This document shows positions 45,590-54,746 of a stretch of 64,000 nt of DNA, one piece after another. Under the pieces are notes generated by a model. It did not search any database. It was not told the origin of the DNA and saw only the letters and a list, made by a program, of their open reading frames with translations. A program made the translations under genes and the position numbers. The number at the start of each line of letters is the position of its first letter. The stretch's first letter is position 1. The stretch lies in contig NZ_PQIG01000064.1 in assembly GCF_012349115.1 (NCBI RefSeq), forward strand, positions 1 to 64,000, written 5' to 3'. This stretch comes from Rhizobium ruizarguesonis. GTDB lineage: Bacteria > Pseudomonadota > Alphaproteobacteria > Rhizobiales > Rhizobiaceae.

Positions 45590-46177
45590 ATGACGCATCT
45601 CGATCTGACAATTCTGGTGATCGACGAAAATGCCATTCGCGCCTCCATCATCGAAGAAGGACTGCGCGAGGCAGGGCATGTGCGCGTCACCGTCGTGCAT
45701 GAGGTCAACGGCATCGCGCGAATCATCGAAACGCTGATGCCTGACGTGATCATCATCGATATCGAAAATCCCAACCGCGACATGATGGAGCATCTGTTCC
45801 AGCTGACGCGCACCGTCAGCCGCCCGATCGCCATGTTTGTCGATCGCTCCGATACGGCCTCGATCGAGGCTGCCGTCGATGCCGGTGTCTCGGCCTATAT
45901 CGTCGACGGATTGAAGAAGGAACGCGTCAAACCGATCCTCGACATGGCCGTCAGCCGCTTCAATGCCTTCAACCGGCTACGGCGGGAGCTTGCCGATGCC
46001 CGCTCCGCGCTCGAGGAACGCAAACTCATCGAGCGCGCCAAGGGCATATTGATGAAGATGCGCGGCCTGTCGGAGGAAGAGGCTTTCGCCCTGCTGCGCC
46101 AGACAGCGATGAACGAAAAGAAGAAGATGTCGGAAATCGCCCAGAGCGTCGTCACTGCCGCGGGGCTGCTGATGTAA
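45590..46177 (+). CDS. nasT: ANTAR-domain antitermination regulator NasT
   Basis: A 195-residue response-regulator-like protein: receiver domain (LTILVIDENAIRASIIEEGL; phospho-acceptor-like Asp in IIIDIENPNRDMM) followed by an ANTAR RNA-binding domain (about 137-190, ERKLIERAKGILMKMRGLSE, EEAFALLRQTAMNEKKKM). NasT binds a two-hairpin leader RNA and prevents termination, allowing nitrate-assimilation genes to be expressed; NasS holds it inactive without nitrate. Start at 45590 or 45578 is uncertain, as neither has a good ribosome site. The expected RNA target lies at 47811-47925. Confidence 0.9.
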   Translation: MTHLDLTILVIDENAIRASIIEEGLREAGHVRVTVVHEVNGIARIIETLMPDVIIIDIENPNRDMMEHLFQLTRTVSRPIAMFVDRSDTASIEAAVDAGVSAYIVDGLKKERVKPILDMAVSRFNAFNRLRRELADARSALEERKLIERAKGILMKMRGLSEEEAFALLRQTAMNEKKKMSEIAQSVVTAAGLLM

Positions 46178-46217
46178 TGGCCGACCTGATGAATTTCCGG
46201 AGGAAACCGGAGTGGAT

Positions 46218-47492
46218 ATGATGACAACGACCTCCAACCCCGGCGGCGAGCTGCCCTCGCCCGTGCGGGTGAACAACGAAGGACCGAAAGTGCTGCGGGC
46301 CGGTTTCATTCCGCTCGTCGATGCATCGGTGCTGATTGCGGCGGCGGAATTCGGCTTCGCGCGGAAGGAAGGCCTGACGCTCGATCTCGTCAAGGACGTC
46401 TCCTGGGCGAATGTGCGTGACCGCCTGGCATTCCGCCAGTTCGACATTGCCCACATGCTGTCGCCGATGCCCGTCGCCTCCATGCTCGGTCTCGGCTCCA
46501 ATCCCTCACCGACGATCACGCCGTTTTCGCTGGGGCGCGGCGGCAATGCGATCACGCTGTCGACGCGGCTCTTCGACAGGATGCGGGATGACGCGGGATT
46601 GCAGGAAACGGCAAGCGCGCTCGACAATGCCCGCGCCCTGGCAAAAACTTTGGCGGCAATGAAGGCCCGTGGCGAACCGCTGCCGACTTTTGGGGTCACC
46701 TACCCCTTCTCCTCGCACAATTACGAATTCCGCTACTGGCTGGCAGCCGGCGGCATCGATCCCGACAAGGACGTCAAGCTTGTCGTGGTGCCGCCGCCCA
46801 TGACTTCTGATGCACTGGCAGCCGGTGCGATCGACGGTTTCTGCGTCGGTGCGCCGTGGAACATGGTCGCTTCAGAGCGCGGCGTCGGCCGCATCGTCGC
46901 CGCCAAACAGGATATCTGGCCGTCGGCACCGGAAAAGGTGATCGGCATGCGGCCGGACTGGGCGGAAAGCCATCCGGAAACCGTTTCCCGGCTGATCGTG
47001 GCGCTCGACGCGGCAGCCCAGTGGTGCGATCGGCCGGAAAATCACGATGCGCTGGCGGCAGCTCTTGCCGACCCGCGCTATATCGCTGCCCCCGTCGAGA
47101 TCATTCGCCGTGTACTCGCCGGCGAATTCAGCCTCGACGCAAAGGGTAACCGCCGCATCATCACCGATTATTTCATGTTCCATTCCGGCTTCGCCAATTA
47201 TCCCCGACCGAGCCAGGCGCTGTGGATCTACAGCCAGATGATCCGCTGGGGACAGGCCGAGATCAGCCTTAACATGGCAAGGGCCGCAGCATCCGCCTAC
47301 CGCCCGGATCTCTATCGCACGGCTCTGGGTGACGACAACGCACCTGAAGATGCCGATATCCGCATCGAAGGCAGTGACGAGGGCAACCGTTTCATGGACG
47401 GCCACGTCTTCGACCCGGCGAGGCTGCCGGACTATGTCGCAGGTTTTGCCGTCAAAAGCGCCCTCGCCTTCGTTTCCGACGACGAGGTATAA
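46218..47492 (+). CDS. nasS: nitrate-sensing protein NasS
   Basis: A 424-residue protein of the NrtA/CmpA nitrate-binding family without a signal peptide, as expected for the cytoplasmic sensor NasS. Visible: VLRAGFIPLVDASVLIAAAE, DIAHMLSPMPVASMLGLG, FGVTYPFSSHNYEFRYWLAAGG, AGAIDGFCVGAPWNMVA. NasS sequesters NasT until nitrate or nitrite binds. It is 40 bp downstream of nasT in the same operon. ATG 46218 is preferred for its spacing from GGAG; GTG 46212 and ATG 46221 are alternatives. Confidence 0.9.
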   Translation: MMTTTSNPGGELPSPVRVNNEGPKVLRAGFIPLVDASVLIAAAEFGFARKEGLTLDLVKDVSWANVRDRLAFRQFDIAHMLSPMPVASMLGLGSNPSPTITPFSLGRGGNAITLSTRLFDRMRDDAGLQETASALDNARALAKTLAAMKARGEPLPTFGVTYPFSSHNYEFRYWLAAGGIDPDKDVKLVVVPPPMTSDALAAGAIDGFCVGAPWNMVASERGVGRIVAAKQDIWPSAPEKVIGMRPDWAESHPETVSRLIVALDAAAQWCDRPENHDALAAALADPRYIAAPVEIIRRVLAGEFSLDAKGNRRIITDYFMFHSGFANYPRPSQALWIYSQMIRWGQAEISLNMARAAASAYRPDLYRTALGDDNAPEDADIRIEGSDEGNRFMDGHVFDPARLPDYVAGFAVKSALAFVSDDEV

Positions 47493-47650
47493 CCGATGCC
47501 GGCCTGCACAAAACGCCAGCAAGCATCTGCCCGCCTCACGACAAGCGCACAAAATATTTGCATGAGCGGGTGGCGGCCCGAAAAACAAGCAGGCGGCGCG
47601 TTTCGTAAAATATCATTTTTATTCAGCAGCTTGAACGAAAATCACCAAAC

Positions 47651-47666
47651 TGGCACGCAGCTTGCA
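47651..47666 (+). promoter_or_regulatory. sigma-54 promoter of the nitrate-assimilation operon
   Basis: TGGCAC-N5-TTGCA matches the -24/-12 consensus of sigma-54 promoters at every conserved position (GG at 47652-47653 and GC at 47664-47665, ten bases apart). Transcription would begin near 47677. Such promoters need an activator, presumably NtrC. Two GCACAAAA-containing segments (about 47507 and 47550) could be weak activator half-sites. Confidence 0.85.
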
Positions 47667-47676
47667 AGACCTTTAT

Positions 47677-47974
47677 AGCGCCGGTCAATGACGATCAGCG
47701 CAGAATGAGCGCGCGATAGACGCTCACGGAAGACACAGAAATTGGCTCTTCAGATTGAAGAGGTAGGTTTTAGCTTGAGCAATCCGGCCAACGGATTGCC
47801 TCCAGGCAAATGGGCCAGAAGGCCCAAGAATTCGGCGTCCAACGGCGGGCGCCACCAGCAAAGCCGCTGATCAGGATATTTCGCGCACCTCGTGTATGCG
47901 CGTCCTGACCAGCGGCTTTTTGTTTTAACCCTCAGCGATGGATCGGCACGACCTTGTCGGGCCCCGGAGAAGTT
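47677..47974 (+). ncRNA. nas leader RNA with ANTAR-type hairpins
   Basis: The roughly 300-nt leader carries several hairpins: CTCTTC-AGATT-GAAGAG (47746-47762), GCAATCCG-GCCAA-CGGATTGC (47779-47799), TGGGCC-AGAA-GGCCCA (47811-47826), and GGCGTCC-AACGGC-GGGCGCC (47834-47853). The last has a six-base loop with A at position 1 and G at position 4, the recognition signature of ANTAR proteins. The two final hairpins, 7 bases apart, immediately precede the terminator. NasT is the obvious ligand. Confidence 0.75.
47861..47925 (+). terminator. attenuator terminator before the nitrate transporter gene
   Basis: AGCCGCTGATCAGGA and TCCTGACCAGCGGCT pair with a single mismatch to make a 15-step stem, followed by TTTTTGTTTT. 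It lies upstream of the first coding region, not after a gene, so it is a regulatory terminator to be overcome by NasT. Confidence 0.85.
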
Positions 47975-49243
47975 ATGTCTGTCATCGAGAAAGCACAGCC
48001 CATGTCGGCCGGCGAACCAGCCAAAGCATTGTGGATCTCCACTGTAGCCTTCACCCTCTGTTTTGCCGTCTGGACGATCTTCGCGATCATCGGCATTCGC
48101 ATCAAGCAGGATCTCGGCCTGAACGAGGCCGAGTTCGGATTGCTGGTCGGCACCCCCGTGCTCACCGGTTCGCTGGTGCGTATCGTTCTTGGCATCTGGA
48201 CGGGCCGTTACGGCGGCCGTCTCGTTTACACGCTCACCATGCTGGCCGCCGCATTGGCGACCTTCCTGCTCTCCTACGCCCAGACTTATACGCAGATGCT
48301 GATTGCCGGCCTCGGCGTCGGCCTCGCCGGCGGCTCCTTCGCAGTCGGTGTCGCCTATGTCTCGCCTTTCTTCCCGGCGGAGAAGCAGGGGACCGCGCTC
48401 GGCATCTTCGGGGCAGGCAATGTCGGCGCGGCCGTGACCAAATTCGCCGCTCCCTTCGTGCTGCTCGCATGGGGCTGGCAGGCAGTTGCAGAAATCTGGG
48501 CAGTCTGTCTGGCGCTGATGGCAATCGTCTTCTGGTTCACCACGACCGATGATCCGGCCTTTCGTCTGCGCCGCGAACGCCGCGCTGTCTCCAAGAGTTT
48601 CGCACAGGAATTCGCGCCGCTGCAGAACGTTCAGGTCTGGCGCTTCTCGCTCTACTATTTCTTCGCCTTCGGCGGCTTTGTCGCCCTGTCGCTGTGGCTG
48701 CCGCGCTACCTGGTCGGCGTCTACGGCTTCAACCTGGAAACCGCCGGCATGGTCGCCGCCGCCTACTCCATCCCGGGCAGCATCTTCCGCGCCTTCGGCG
48801 GCGTGCTGTCGGATAAAAAGGGCGCGCGCAGCGTAATGTATACGATGCTTGCCGTATCGGCCGTGGCCACCCTCATCCTTTCGCTGCCGGCTGCTTCTGG
48901 TGGCGGGACGGGTCCGGCGTTCGGCATCACCCCTGTCATCTTCATCGTCGTCATCTTCGTGCTCGGCTTCTTCATGAGCCTCGGCAAGGCTGCCGTCTAC
49001 AAGCACATCCCGGCCTATTACCCCGAAAACGTCGGCGCAGTCGGCGGCGTCGTTGGGATGATGGGCGGCCTTGGCGGCTTCATCCTTCCGATTGCCTTTG
49101 GCCTCCTCAAGGACATGACCGGCCTTTGGTCCAGCTGTTTCCTGCTGCTCTTTGCGATCGTCGTGATCTCTCTCATCTGGATGCACCTGTCCGTCAAGCA
49201 ACTGTCGCGCCAAGGGCACTCGGCGCCCGTGGCTGCAACCTGA
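47975..49243 (+). CDS. MFS nitrate/nitrite transporter, NarK/NasA type
   Basis: A 422-residue major-facilitator protein with twelve hydrophobic segments. Family motifs include GTPVLTGSLVRIVLGIWTGRYGGR in the N-half (nitrate-binding Arg in SLVRI), the glycine-rich nitrate signatures GAGNVGAAVTKF and GGVVGMMGGLGGF. It imports nitrate (or exchanges nitrate and nitrite) for assimilation. ATG 47975 has GGAG; the in-frame TTG at 47954 is unlikely. First gene behind the leader and 17 bp before nirB. Called narK, nrtP or nasA in different genomes. Confidence 0.92.
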   Translation: MSVIEKAQPMSAGEPAKALWISTVAFTLCFAVWTIFAIIGIRIKQDLGLNEAEFGLLVGTPVLTGSLVRIVLGIWTGRYGGRLVYTLTMLAAALATFLLSYAQTYTQMLIAGLGVGLAGGSFAVGVAYVSPFFPAEKQGTALGIFGAGNVGAAVTKFAAPFVLLAWGWQAVAEIWAVCLALMAIVFWFTTTDDPAFRLRRERRAVSKSFAQEFAPLQNVQVWRFSLYYFFAFGGFVALSLWLPRYLVGVYGFNLETAGMVAAAYSIPGSIFRAFGGVLSDKKGARSVMYTMLAVSAVATLILSLPAASGGGTGPAFGITPVIFIVVIFVLGFFMSLGKAAVYKHIPAYYPENVGAVGGVVGMMGGLGGFILPIAFGLLKDMTGLWSSCFLLLFAIVVISLIWMHLSVKQLSRQGHSAPVAAT

Positions 49244-49260
49244 TCTAAGGACCTGGAAAT

Positions 49261-51711
49261 ATGACCGAAAAACTTGTCATCATCGGCAATGGCATGGCGC
49301 CCGGGCGCATGCTGGAGCACCTCTTCGAGCAGGCGCCGGGTCGCTATGAAGTTACGATCTTCAATGCCGAGCCGCGCGTCAATTACGACCGCATCATGCT
49401 GTCGCCGGTTCTCTCCGGAGAAAAGGACTACGAGCAGATCATCATTCACGGCGACGGCTGGTACATCAAGCATGGCATCATGCTCTACAAGGGCCACAAG
49501 ATCGTCAACATCGATCGCGCCGCCAAGACCGTGACCTCCGACCACGGCGTCACCGAAAGCTACGACAAGCTGGTGATCGCAACCGGTTCCGTGCCCTTCA
49601 TCATTCCCGTTCCCGGCAAGGATCTGCCCGGCGTCATCACCTATCGCGATCTCGACGACGTGCAGGCGATGCTGCTTGCCGCCCAGTCGCGCGAAAAGGC
49701 TGTCGTCATCGGCGGCGGCCTGCTTGGCCTGGAAGCAGCGGCCGGCCTTGCCCAGCGCGGCATGGACGTTACCGTATTGCACGTCATGCCGACGCTGATG
49801 GAGCGCCAGCTCGACCCCGCCGCCGGCTATCTGCTGCAGAAGGCAGTCGAGGAACGCGGCATCAAGGTCATCTGCAAGGCCAATACCAAGGCGATCGTCG
49901 GCAATGGCAAGGTCGAGGGCATCGAGCTTGACGACGGCCGCATCATCCCGGCAACGCTGGTCGTGATGGCCGTCGGCATTCGTCCGAGTGTCGGCCTGGC
50001 GAAGGACGCCGGTATTGCTGTCAATCGCGGCATCGTCGTCGATGCAGGCATGCAGACCTCGGACGGCGATATTCTCGCGCTCGGCGAATGCGCCGAGGTG
50101 GGCGGCATGGTCTATGGCCTCGTTGCGCCGCTCTATGAAATGGCCCGTATCGCCGCCTCGCATCTCTCCGGCGATCGCTCGCCCGCCTTCGTTCACGCGG
50201 ATACGCCGACCAAGCTCAAGGTCACCGGCATCGAGCTTTATTCGCTCGGCGATTTCGCCGACGGCGACGACCGCGAGGAGATCGTGCTGCGCGATGCTTC
50301 AGCCGGCGTCTACAAACGTCTCGTTCTGAAGGAGAATAAGATCATCGGTACCGTGCTTTACGGTGAGACCGCCGATGGTGCCTGGTTCAACGACCTGAAG
50401 AAAAAGGCGACCGATATTTCGGAGATGCGTGAGACGCTGATCTTCGGACAGGCCTATCAGGGAGGGTCGCCGCTGGACCCTATGGCGGCCGTTGCAGCCT
50501 TGCCGGATGACGCGGAGATTTGTGGCTGCAACGGCGTATGCAAGGGCAAGATCACTTCGACGATTTCAGGCAAGGGGCTGACGTCGCTCGACGACGTACG
50601 CGCCCACACGAAGGCATCCGCCTCGTGCGGTTCCTGCACCGGCCTCGTCGAACAACTCATGGCGCTGACTCTCGGCGACAGCTACAATCCGACTGCGGTC
50701 CAGCCGATGTGCACCTGCACCGAACTCGGCCATGACGACGTTCGTCGGCTGATCAAGGCCAAGGGTCTGAAGAGCATCCCTGCCGTCATGCAGGAGCTCG
50801 AGTGGAAGACCTCGTGCGGCTGCGCCAAATGTCGGCCGGCGCTCAATTATTACCTGGTCTGCGATTGGCCGGACGAATATGCCGACGACTACCAGTCGCG
50901 GTTCATCAATGAACGTGTGCATGCCAACATCCAGAAGGACGGCACCTATTCCGTCGTTCCGCGGATGTGGGGCGGTGTCACCAATTCGAACGAGTTGCGC
51001 GCCATCGCCGATGTCGTCGACAAGTTCGAGATCCCGATGGTGAAGGTGACCGGCGGCCAGCGCATCGACCTGCTCGGCATCGAGAAGGAAGACCTGCCCG
51101 CCGTCTGGGCCGATCTCGGCAAGGCCGGCTTCGTCTCCGGCCAGGCTTATGCCAAGGGCCTGCGCACCGTGAAGACCTGTGTCGGTTCGGACTGGTGTCG
51201 TTTCGGCACGCAGGATTCCACCGGCCTCGGTATCCGCATCGAAAGGTTCATGTGGGGCTCCTGGACGCCGGCCAAGCTGAAGATGGCCGTCTCCGGCTGC
51301 CCGCGCAACTGCGCGGAAGCAACCTGTAAGGACATCGGCGTGATCTGCGTCGATTCCGGTTTCGAGATCCATTTCGCCGGTGCGGCCGGTCTCGACATCA
51401 AGGGCACGGAGGTCCTTGGGCTTGTCCGGACCGAGGACGAGGCGCTGGAGCATATCGTGGCGCTGACGCAGATGTACCGCGAGCAGGCCCGCTATCTCGA
51501 GCGCATCTACAAATGGGCCAAGCGCATCGGCCTGGAGGAAATCCGCCGCCAGATCATGGGCGATGCCGAAAAGCGCAAAGCCTATTACGACCGCTTCGTC
51601 TTCTCCCAGAAATTTGCCCAGGTCGATCCCTGGTCGGAGCGTGTTTCCGGCAAGGACAAGCATGAGTTCAAGCCGATGGCGACGATCGGCTATCCGCAGG
51701 CTGCAGAGTAA
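49261..51711 (+). CDS. nirB: assimilatory nitrite reductase large subunit
   Basis: An 816-residue NAD(P)H-dependent sirohaem nitrite reductase, reducing nitrite to ammonium. N-terminal FAD and NAD(P) domains (LVIIGNGMAPGRMLEHL; VVIGGGLLGLEAAAGLA), a BFD-like [2Fe-2S] domain (about 420-470, ICGCNGVCKGKI, CGSCTG), further cysteines in CGCAKCRP, the ferredoxin half-domain, and the [4Fe-4S]-sirohaem cysteines at about 640, 646, 680 and 684 (KTCVGSDWC; GCPRNCAEATC). Full length, in operon with the transporter and nirD. It needs sirohaem, but no cysG gene is in this cluster. Confidence 0.96.
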   Translation: MTEKLVIIGNGMAPGRMLEHLFEQAPGRYEVTIFNAEPRVNYDRIMLSPVLSGEKDYEQIIIHGDGWYIKHGIMLYKGHKIVNIDRAAKTVTSDHGVTESYDKLVIATGSVPFIIPVPGKDLPGVITYRDLDDVQAMLLAAQSREKAVVIGGGLLGLEAAAGLAQRGMDVTVLHVMPTLMERQLDPAAGYLLQKAVEERGIKVICKANTKAIVGNGKVEGIELDDGRIIPATLVVMAVGIRPSVGLAKDAGIAVNRGIVVDAGMQTSDGDILALGECAEVGGMVYGLVAPLYEMARIAASHLSGDRSPAFVHADTPTKLKVTGIELYSLGDFADGDDREEIVLRDASAGVYKRLVLKENKIIGTVLYGETADGAWFNDLKKKATDISEMRETLIFGQAYQGGSPLDPMAAVAALPDDAEICGCNGVCKGKITSTISGKGLTSLDDVRAHTKASASCGSCTGLVEQLMALTLGDSYNPTAVQPMCTCTELGHDDVRRLIKAKGLKSIPAVMQELEWKTSCGCAKCRPALNYYLVCDWPDEYADDYQSRFINERVHANIQKDGTYSVVPRMWGGVTNSNELRAIADVVDKFEIPMVKVTGGQRIDLLGIEKEDLPAVWADLGKAGFVSGQAYAKGLRTVKTCVGSDWCRFGTQDSTGLGIRIERFMWGSWTPAKLKMAVSGCPRNCAEATCKDIGVICVDSGFEIHFAGAAGLDIKGTEVLGLVRTEDEALEHIVALTQMYREQARYLERIYKWAKRIGLEEIRRQIMGDAEKRKAYYDRFVFSQKFAQVDPWSERVSGKDKHEFKPMATIGYPQAAE

Positions 51712-51721
51712 GGAGATGGAC

Positions 51722-52051
51722 ATGAACTGGATCGCAATCGGTGACATCTCCGACATCCCGCTGCGCGGGGCGCGCTGCGTGAAGACGCCGCAGGGCAAGA
51801 TCGCCGTCTTCCGCACGGCCGAAAACGAGGTCTTCGCCATCGAGGATCACTGCCCGCACAAGGGCGGCCCGCTCTCCCAGGGCATCGTCCACGCCAAGTC
51901 AGTCACCTGCCCGCTGCACAACTGGGTGATCTCGCTGGAAACAGGCAAGGCGCTCGGCGCCGACGAAGGCGAGGTCCGGACGATACCGGTGCTGAACGAA
52001 GACGGCAGGCTGTTCATCGCCTTGGAAAGCCTGATGATGGCGGCGGAATAG
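51722..52051 (+). CDS. nirD: nitrite reductase small subunit, Rieske type
   Basis: A 109-residue partner of NirB with a Rieske fold. The full set of cluster ligands is kept: C44 and H46 (EDHCPHKGG) and C63 and H66 (VTCPLHNW), so it can bind a [2Fe-2S] cluster, which many enterobacterial NirD proteins cannot. ATG 51722 is six bases after AAGGAG; ATG 51716 is too close. Ten bases after nirB; its stop abuts the nasA start. Confidence 0.93.
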   Translation: MNWIAIGDISDIPLRGARCVKTPQGKIAVFRTAENEVFAIEDHCPHKGGPLSQGIVHAKSVTCPLHNWVISLETGKALGADEGEVRTIPVLNEDGRLFIALESLMMAAE

Positions 52052-54709
52052 ATGGCGGCTGAGGTCAAGACCACCTGTCCCTATTGCGGTGTCGGCTGCG
52101 GCGTTCTCGCCACGATCGACGAGGCCGGCGCAGTCAGCGTCAAAGGAGATCCCGAGCATCCGTCGAATTTCGGCCGGCTCTGCTCAAAGGGTTCAGCCCT
52201 TGCCGAAACCATCGACCTCGATGGCCGGCTTCTCCATCCCGAGATCGGAGGCGAACGGAGCGACTGGGACGAGGCGCTTGATCTGGTCGCCCGGCGTTTT
52301 TCTGAAACGATCGCCGAACACGGGCCTGACGCCGTTGCCTTCTATGTCTCGGGCCAGTTGCTGACCGAGGATTACTATGTCGCCAACAAGCTGATGAAAG
52401 GCTTCATCGGCTCCGGCAATATCGACACCAATTCAAGGCTCTGCATGTCCTCTTCCGTGGCGGGGCATCGCCGCGCCTTCGGCGCCGATACGGTGCCCGG
52501 TACCTATGAGGATATCGAACTTGCGGATCTGGTGATCCTGACCGGCTCCAACCTTGCCTGGTGTCATCCCGTCATCTACCAGCGGCTTGCCGCCGCAAAG
52601 ACGGCACGGCCAAACATGCGGATCGTCGTCATCGATCCGCGCCGGACGATGACCTGCGACATCGCCGACCTGCATCTCGCCATCCGCCCGGACGGCGACG
52701 TTGCGCTGTTCATGGGACTGCTTGCCCATCTCGCGACAAGTCCGGCAATAGACCAGAACTATATCGCCGCCCATACCGAAGGTTTCGGCGACGCTTTTGC
52801 CGCCGCCGCCGCGCTCGATATCAACGATCTCCTGGAACGGACCGGCCTGCCGGCCATGCAGATCAGGGAATTCTTCCGCCTGTTCGAGACAACGCCGAAG
52901 GTCGTGACCTGCTACAGCCAGGGCGTCAACCAATCCTCCTCCGGCACCGACAAGGTCAATGCCATCATCAACTGCCATCTGGCGACCGGCCGTATCGGCC
53001 GCCCTGGCATGGGACCGTTTTCGCTGACCGGCCAGCCGAACGCCATGGGCGGGCGCGAGGTCGGCGGTCTTGCCAATATGCTTGCCGCCCATATGGCGAT
53101 CGAAAATGCCGAAGACCGGGATCGCGTACAGCGCTTCTGGAACTCGCCCGTCATCGCCGCAAAGCCCGGCCTGAAGGCGGTCGACATGTTCCAGGCCGTG
53201 GCTGACGGGCGCATCAAGGCGCTGTGGATCATGGCCACCAATCCCGTCGTCTCGATGCCGGATGCCGACAGCGTCGAAAGCGCGATCGCCGCCTGTCCTT
53301 TCGTCGTCGTATCGGACATCCTGAAAGAGACGGATACGACCCGGCACGCAAATGTGCTTTTGCCCTCGCTCGGGTGGGGTGAGAAGGATGGCACCGTCAC
53401 CAATTCCGAACGGCGCATTTCAAGACAGCGGCCGTTTCTCGACGTACCGGGCGATGCAAGGGCCGACTGGTGGCAGCTTGCCGAGGTCGGACGCCGCATG
53501 GGATTTGCCGCCGCCTTCGATTTTGATGCGCCGGCCGCAATCTTCGACGAGCACGCGGCGCTTTCCGCCTTCGAAAATAACGGCAGCCGCGACTTCGATA
53601 TCGGCGCGCGCGCCGGCATGAGCGGCGGCGCCTATGACGAACTGTCGCCCTTCCAGTGGCCGCAGGCGTCAGGGACAGAACCAAGCATCACCCGCTTCTT
53701 TGCCGAAGGTGGCTTCTTCCACCCCGATCGCAAGGCGCGCTTCGTCGCGGTCAAACCGCCCGCAACGGATCGCACCAATGCCGAGCACCCCTTTACGCTG
53801 AATACCGGGCGCATCCGCGACCACTGGCACACGATGACGCGAACCGGAAAGAGCGCGCGGCTTTCCGCCCATATCGCCGAACCCTTTGCCGAGATCCATC
53901 CGCGCGACGCGATCGAGACCGGCATATCAAGTGCGGGCCTCGTCGAAATCGACAGCCCGCACGGCAAGGCAATCGTCAGGGCGCTGGTCACCGATCGCCA
54001 GGCACGCGGCGGCATCTTTGCGCCGATGCACTGGAACGACCAGTTCGCCGCAAGAGCGCGGATCGACGCCGTGGTCGCACCGATCACCGATCCTGTTTCC
54101 GGTCAGCCCGCATCGAAGAACGTTGCCGTCGCCGTCCGGCCGTTTCGCGCCACCCATTACGGTTTCGCCGTCTCCGCCACAAAACCTGCCACACCTGACG
54201 CCGCCTATTGGGCGCTGGCAAAAGCCGCCGGCGGCTGGCGGCTGGAGCTTGCCTTCGGCGAAAACGTCGAAGACTGGACGGCCTGGTGCCGCGCGGTTTT
54301 CGCCATTCCGGCCGAGATCGAACCGCTTGGTTATGCCGACCGGCAATCCGGCGACCTCAGGCTCGCCTTCTTCGATGGCGAGGTCTTGCTTGCCGCGCTA
54401 TTTCTGGCTCGCGAGCCCGTCGCCGTCGCGCGCAACTGGGCGATCTCGCAGCTCTCCGCCTCGCATGGCGACCTCAGGAAACGCTTTGCGCTCGTCGCGG
54501 GTCGTCCCGGTGCCGGCAGGCCGGATCCGGGCGCCACCGTCTGCTCCTGCTTCAGTGTCGGGGTCAACCAGATCGCTGCTGCCGTGCGGGGCGGATGTCA
54601 CAGCGTCGAGGCGGTCGGCAAGGAAACCAGCGCTGGAACCAACTGCGGCTCCTGCCGCAGCGAAATCGGCAGGATCATCGATCGCTGTCTTGCCGCAGCC
54701 GCGGAGTGA
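52052..54709 (+). CDS. nasA: assimilatory nitrate reductase catalytic subunit
   Basis: An 885-residue molybdenum bis-MGD enzyme reducing nitrate to nitrite in the cytoplasm. The N-terminal [4Fe-4S] ligands are C9, C12, C16 and about C44 (TCPYCGVGCGVL; RLCSKG). Molybdopterin domains follow (SSVAGHRRAFGADTVPGTYE; ATNPVVSMP; HWHTMTRTGKSARL), and a C-terminal BFD-type [2Fe-2S] domain (about 830-875; VCSCFSVGVNQ, NCGSCRSEIG) receives electrons. Starts at the base after the nirD stop, so translationally coupled. Last gene of the operon. No obvious terminator before the converging HAD gene. Confidence 0.95.
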   Translation: MAAEVKTTCPYCGVGCGVLATIDEAGAVSVKGDPEHPSNFGRLCSKGSALAETIDLDGRLLHPEIGGERSDWDEALDLVARRFSETIAEHGPDAVAFYVSGQLLTEDYYVANKLMKGFIGSGNIDTNSRLCMSSSVAGHRRAFGADTVPGTYEDIELADLVILTGSNLAWCHPVIYQRLAAAKTARPNMRIVVIDPRRTMTCDIADLHLAIRPDGDVALFMGLLAHLATSPAIDQNYIAAHTEGFGDAFAAAAALDINDLLERTGLPAMQIREFFRLFETTPKVVTCYSQGVNQSSSGTDKVNAIINCHLATGRIGRPGMGPFSLTGQPNAMGGREVGGLANMLAAHMAIENAEDRDRVQRFWNSPVIAAKPGLKAVDMFQAVADGRIKALWIMATNPVVSMPDADSVESAIAACPFVVVSDILKETDTTRHANVLLPSLGWGEKDGTVTNSERRISRQRPFLDVPGDARADWWQLAEVGRRMGFAAAFDFDAPAAIFDEHAALSAFENNGSRDFDIGARAGMSGGAYDELSPFQWPQASGTEPSITRFFAEGGFFHPDRKARFVAVKPPATDRTNAEHPFTLNTGRIRDHWHTMTRTGKSARLSAHIAEPFAEIHPRDAIETGISSAGLVEIDSPHGKAIVRALVTDRQARGGIFAPMHWNDQFAARARIDAVVAPITDPVSGQPASKNVAVAVRPFRATHYGFAVSATKPATPDAAYWALAKAAGGWRLELAFGENVEDWTAWCRAVFAIPAEIEPLGYADRQSGDLRLAFFDGEVLLAALFLAREPVAVARNWAISQLSASHGDLRKRFALVAGRPGAGRPDPGATVCSCFSVGVNQIAAAVRGGCHSVEAVGKETSAGTNCGSCRSEIGRIIDRCLAAAAE

Positions 54710-54746
54710 ACCGCGCAAAAGCAAGCAGGGCGCGATCGGAGCACTT

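Noticed and set aside
47500..47570. NtrC-binding sites upstream of the sigma-54 promoter
   Set aside because: Two GCACAAAA-containing segments lack a good dyad; too weak to call as features.
47750..49219. 489-codon minus-strand frame opposite the nitrate transporter
   Set aside because: Same type of antisense shadow; it would also run across the nas leader terminator.
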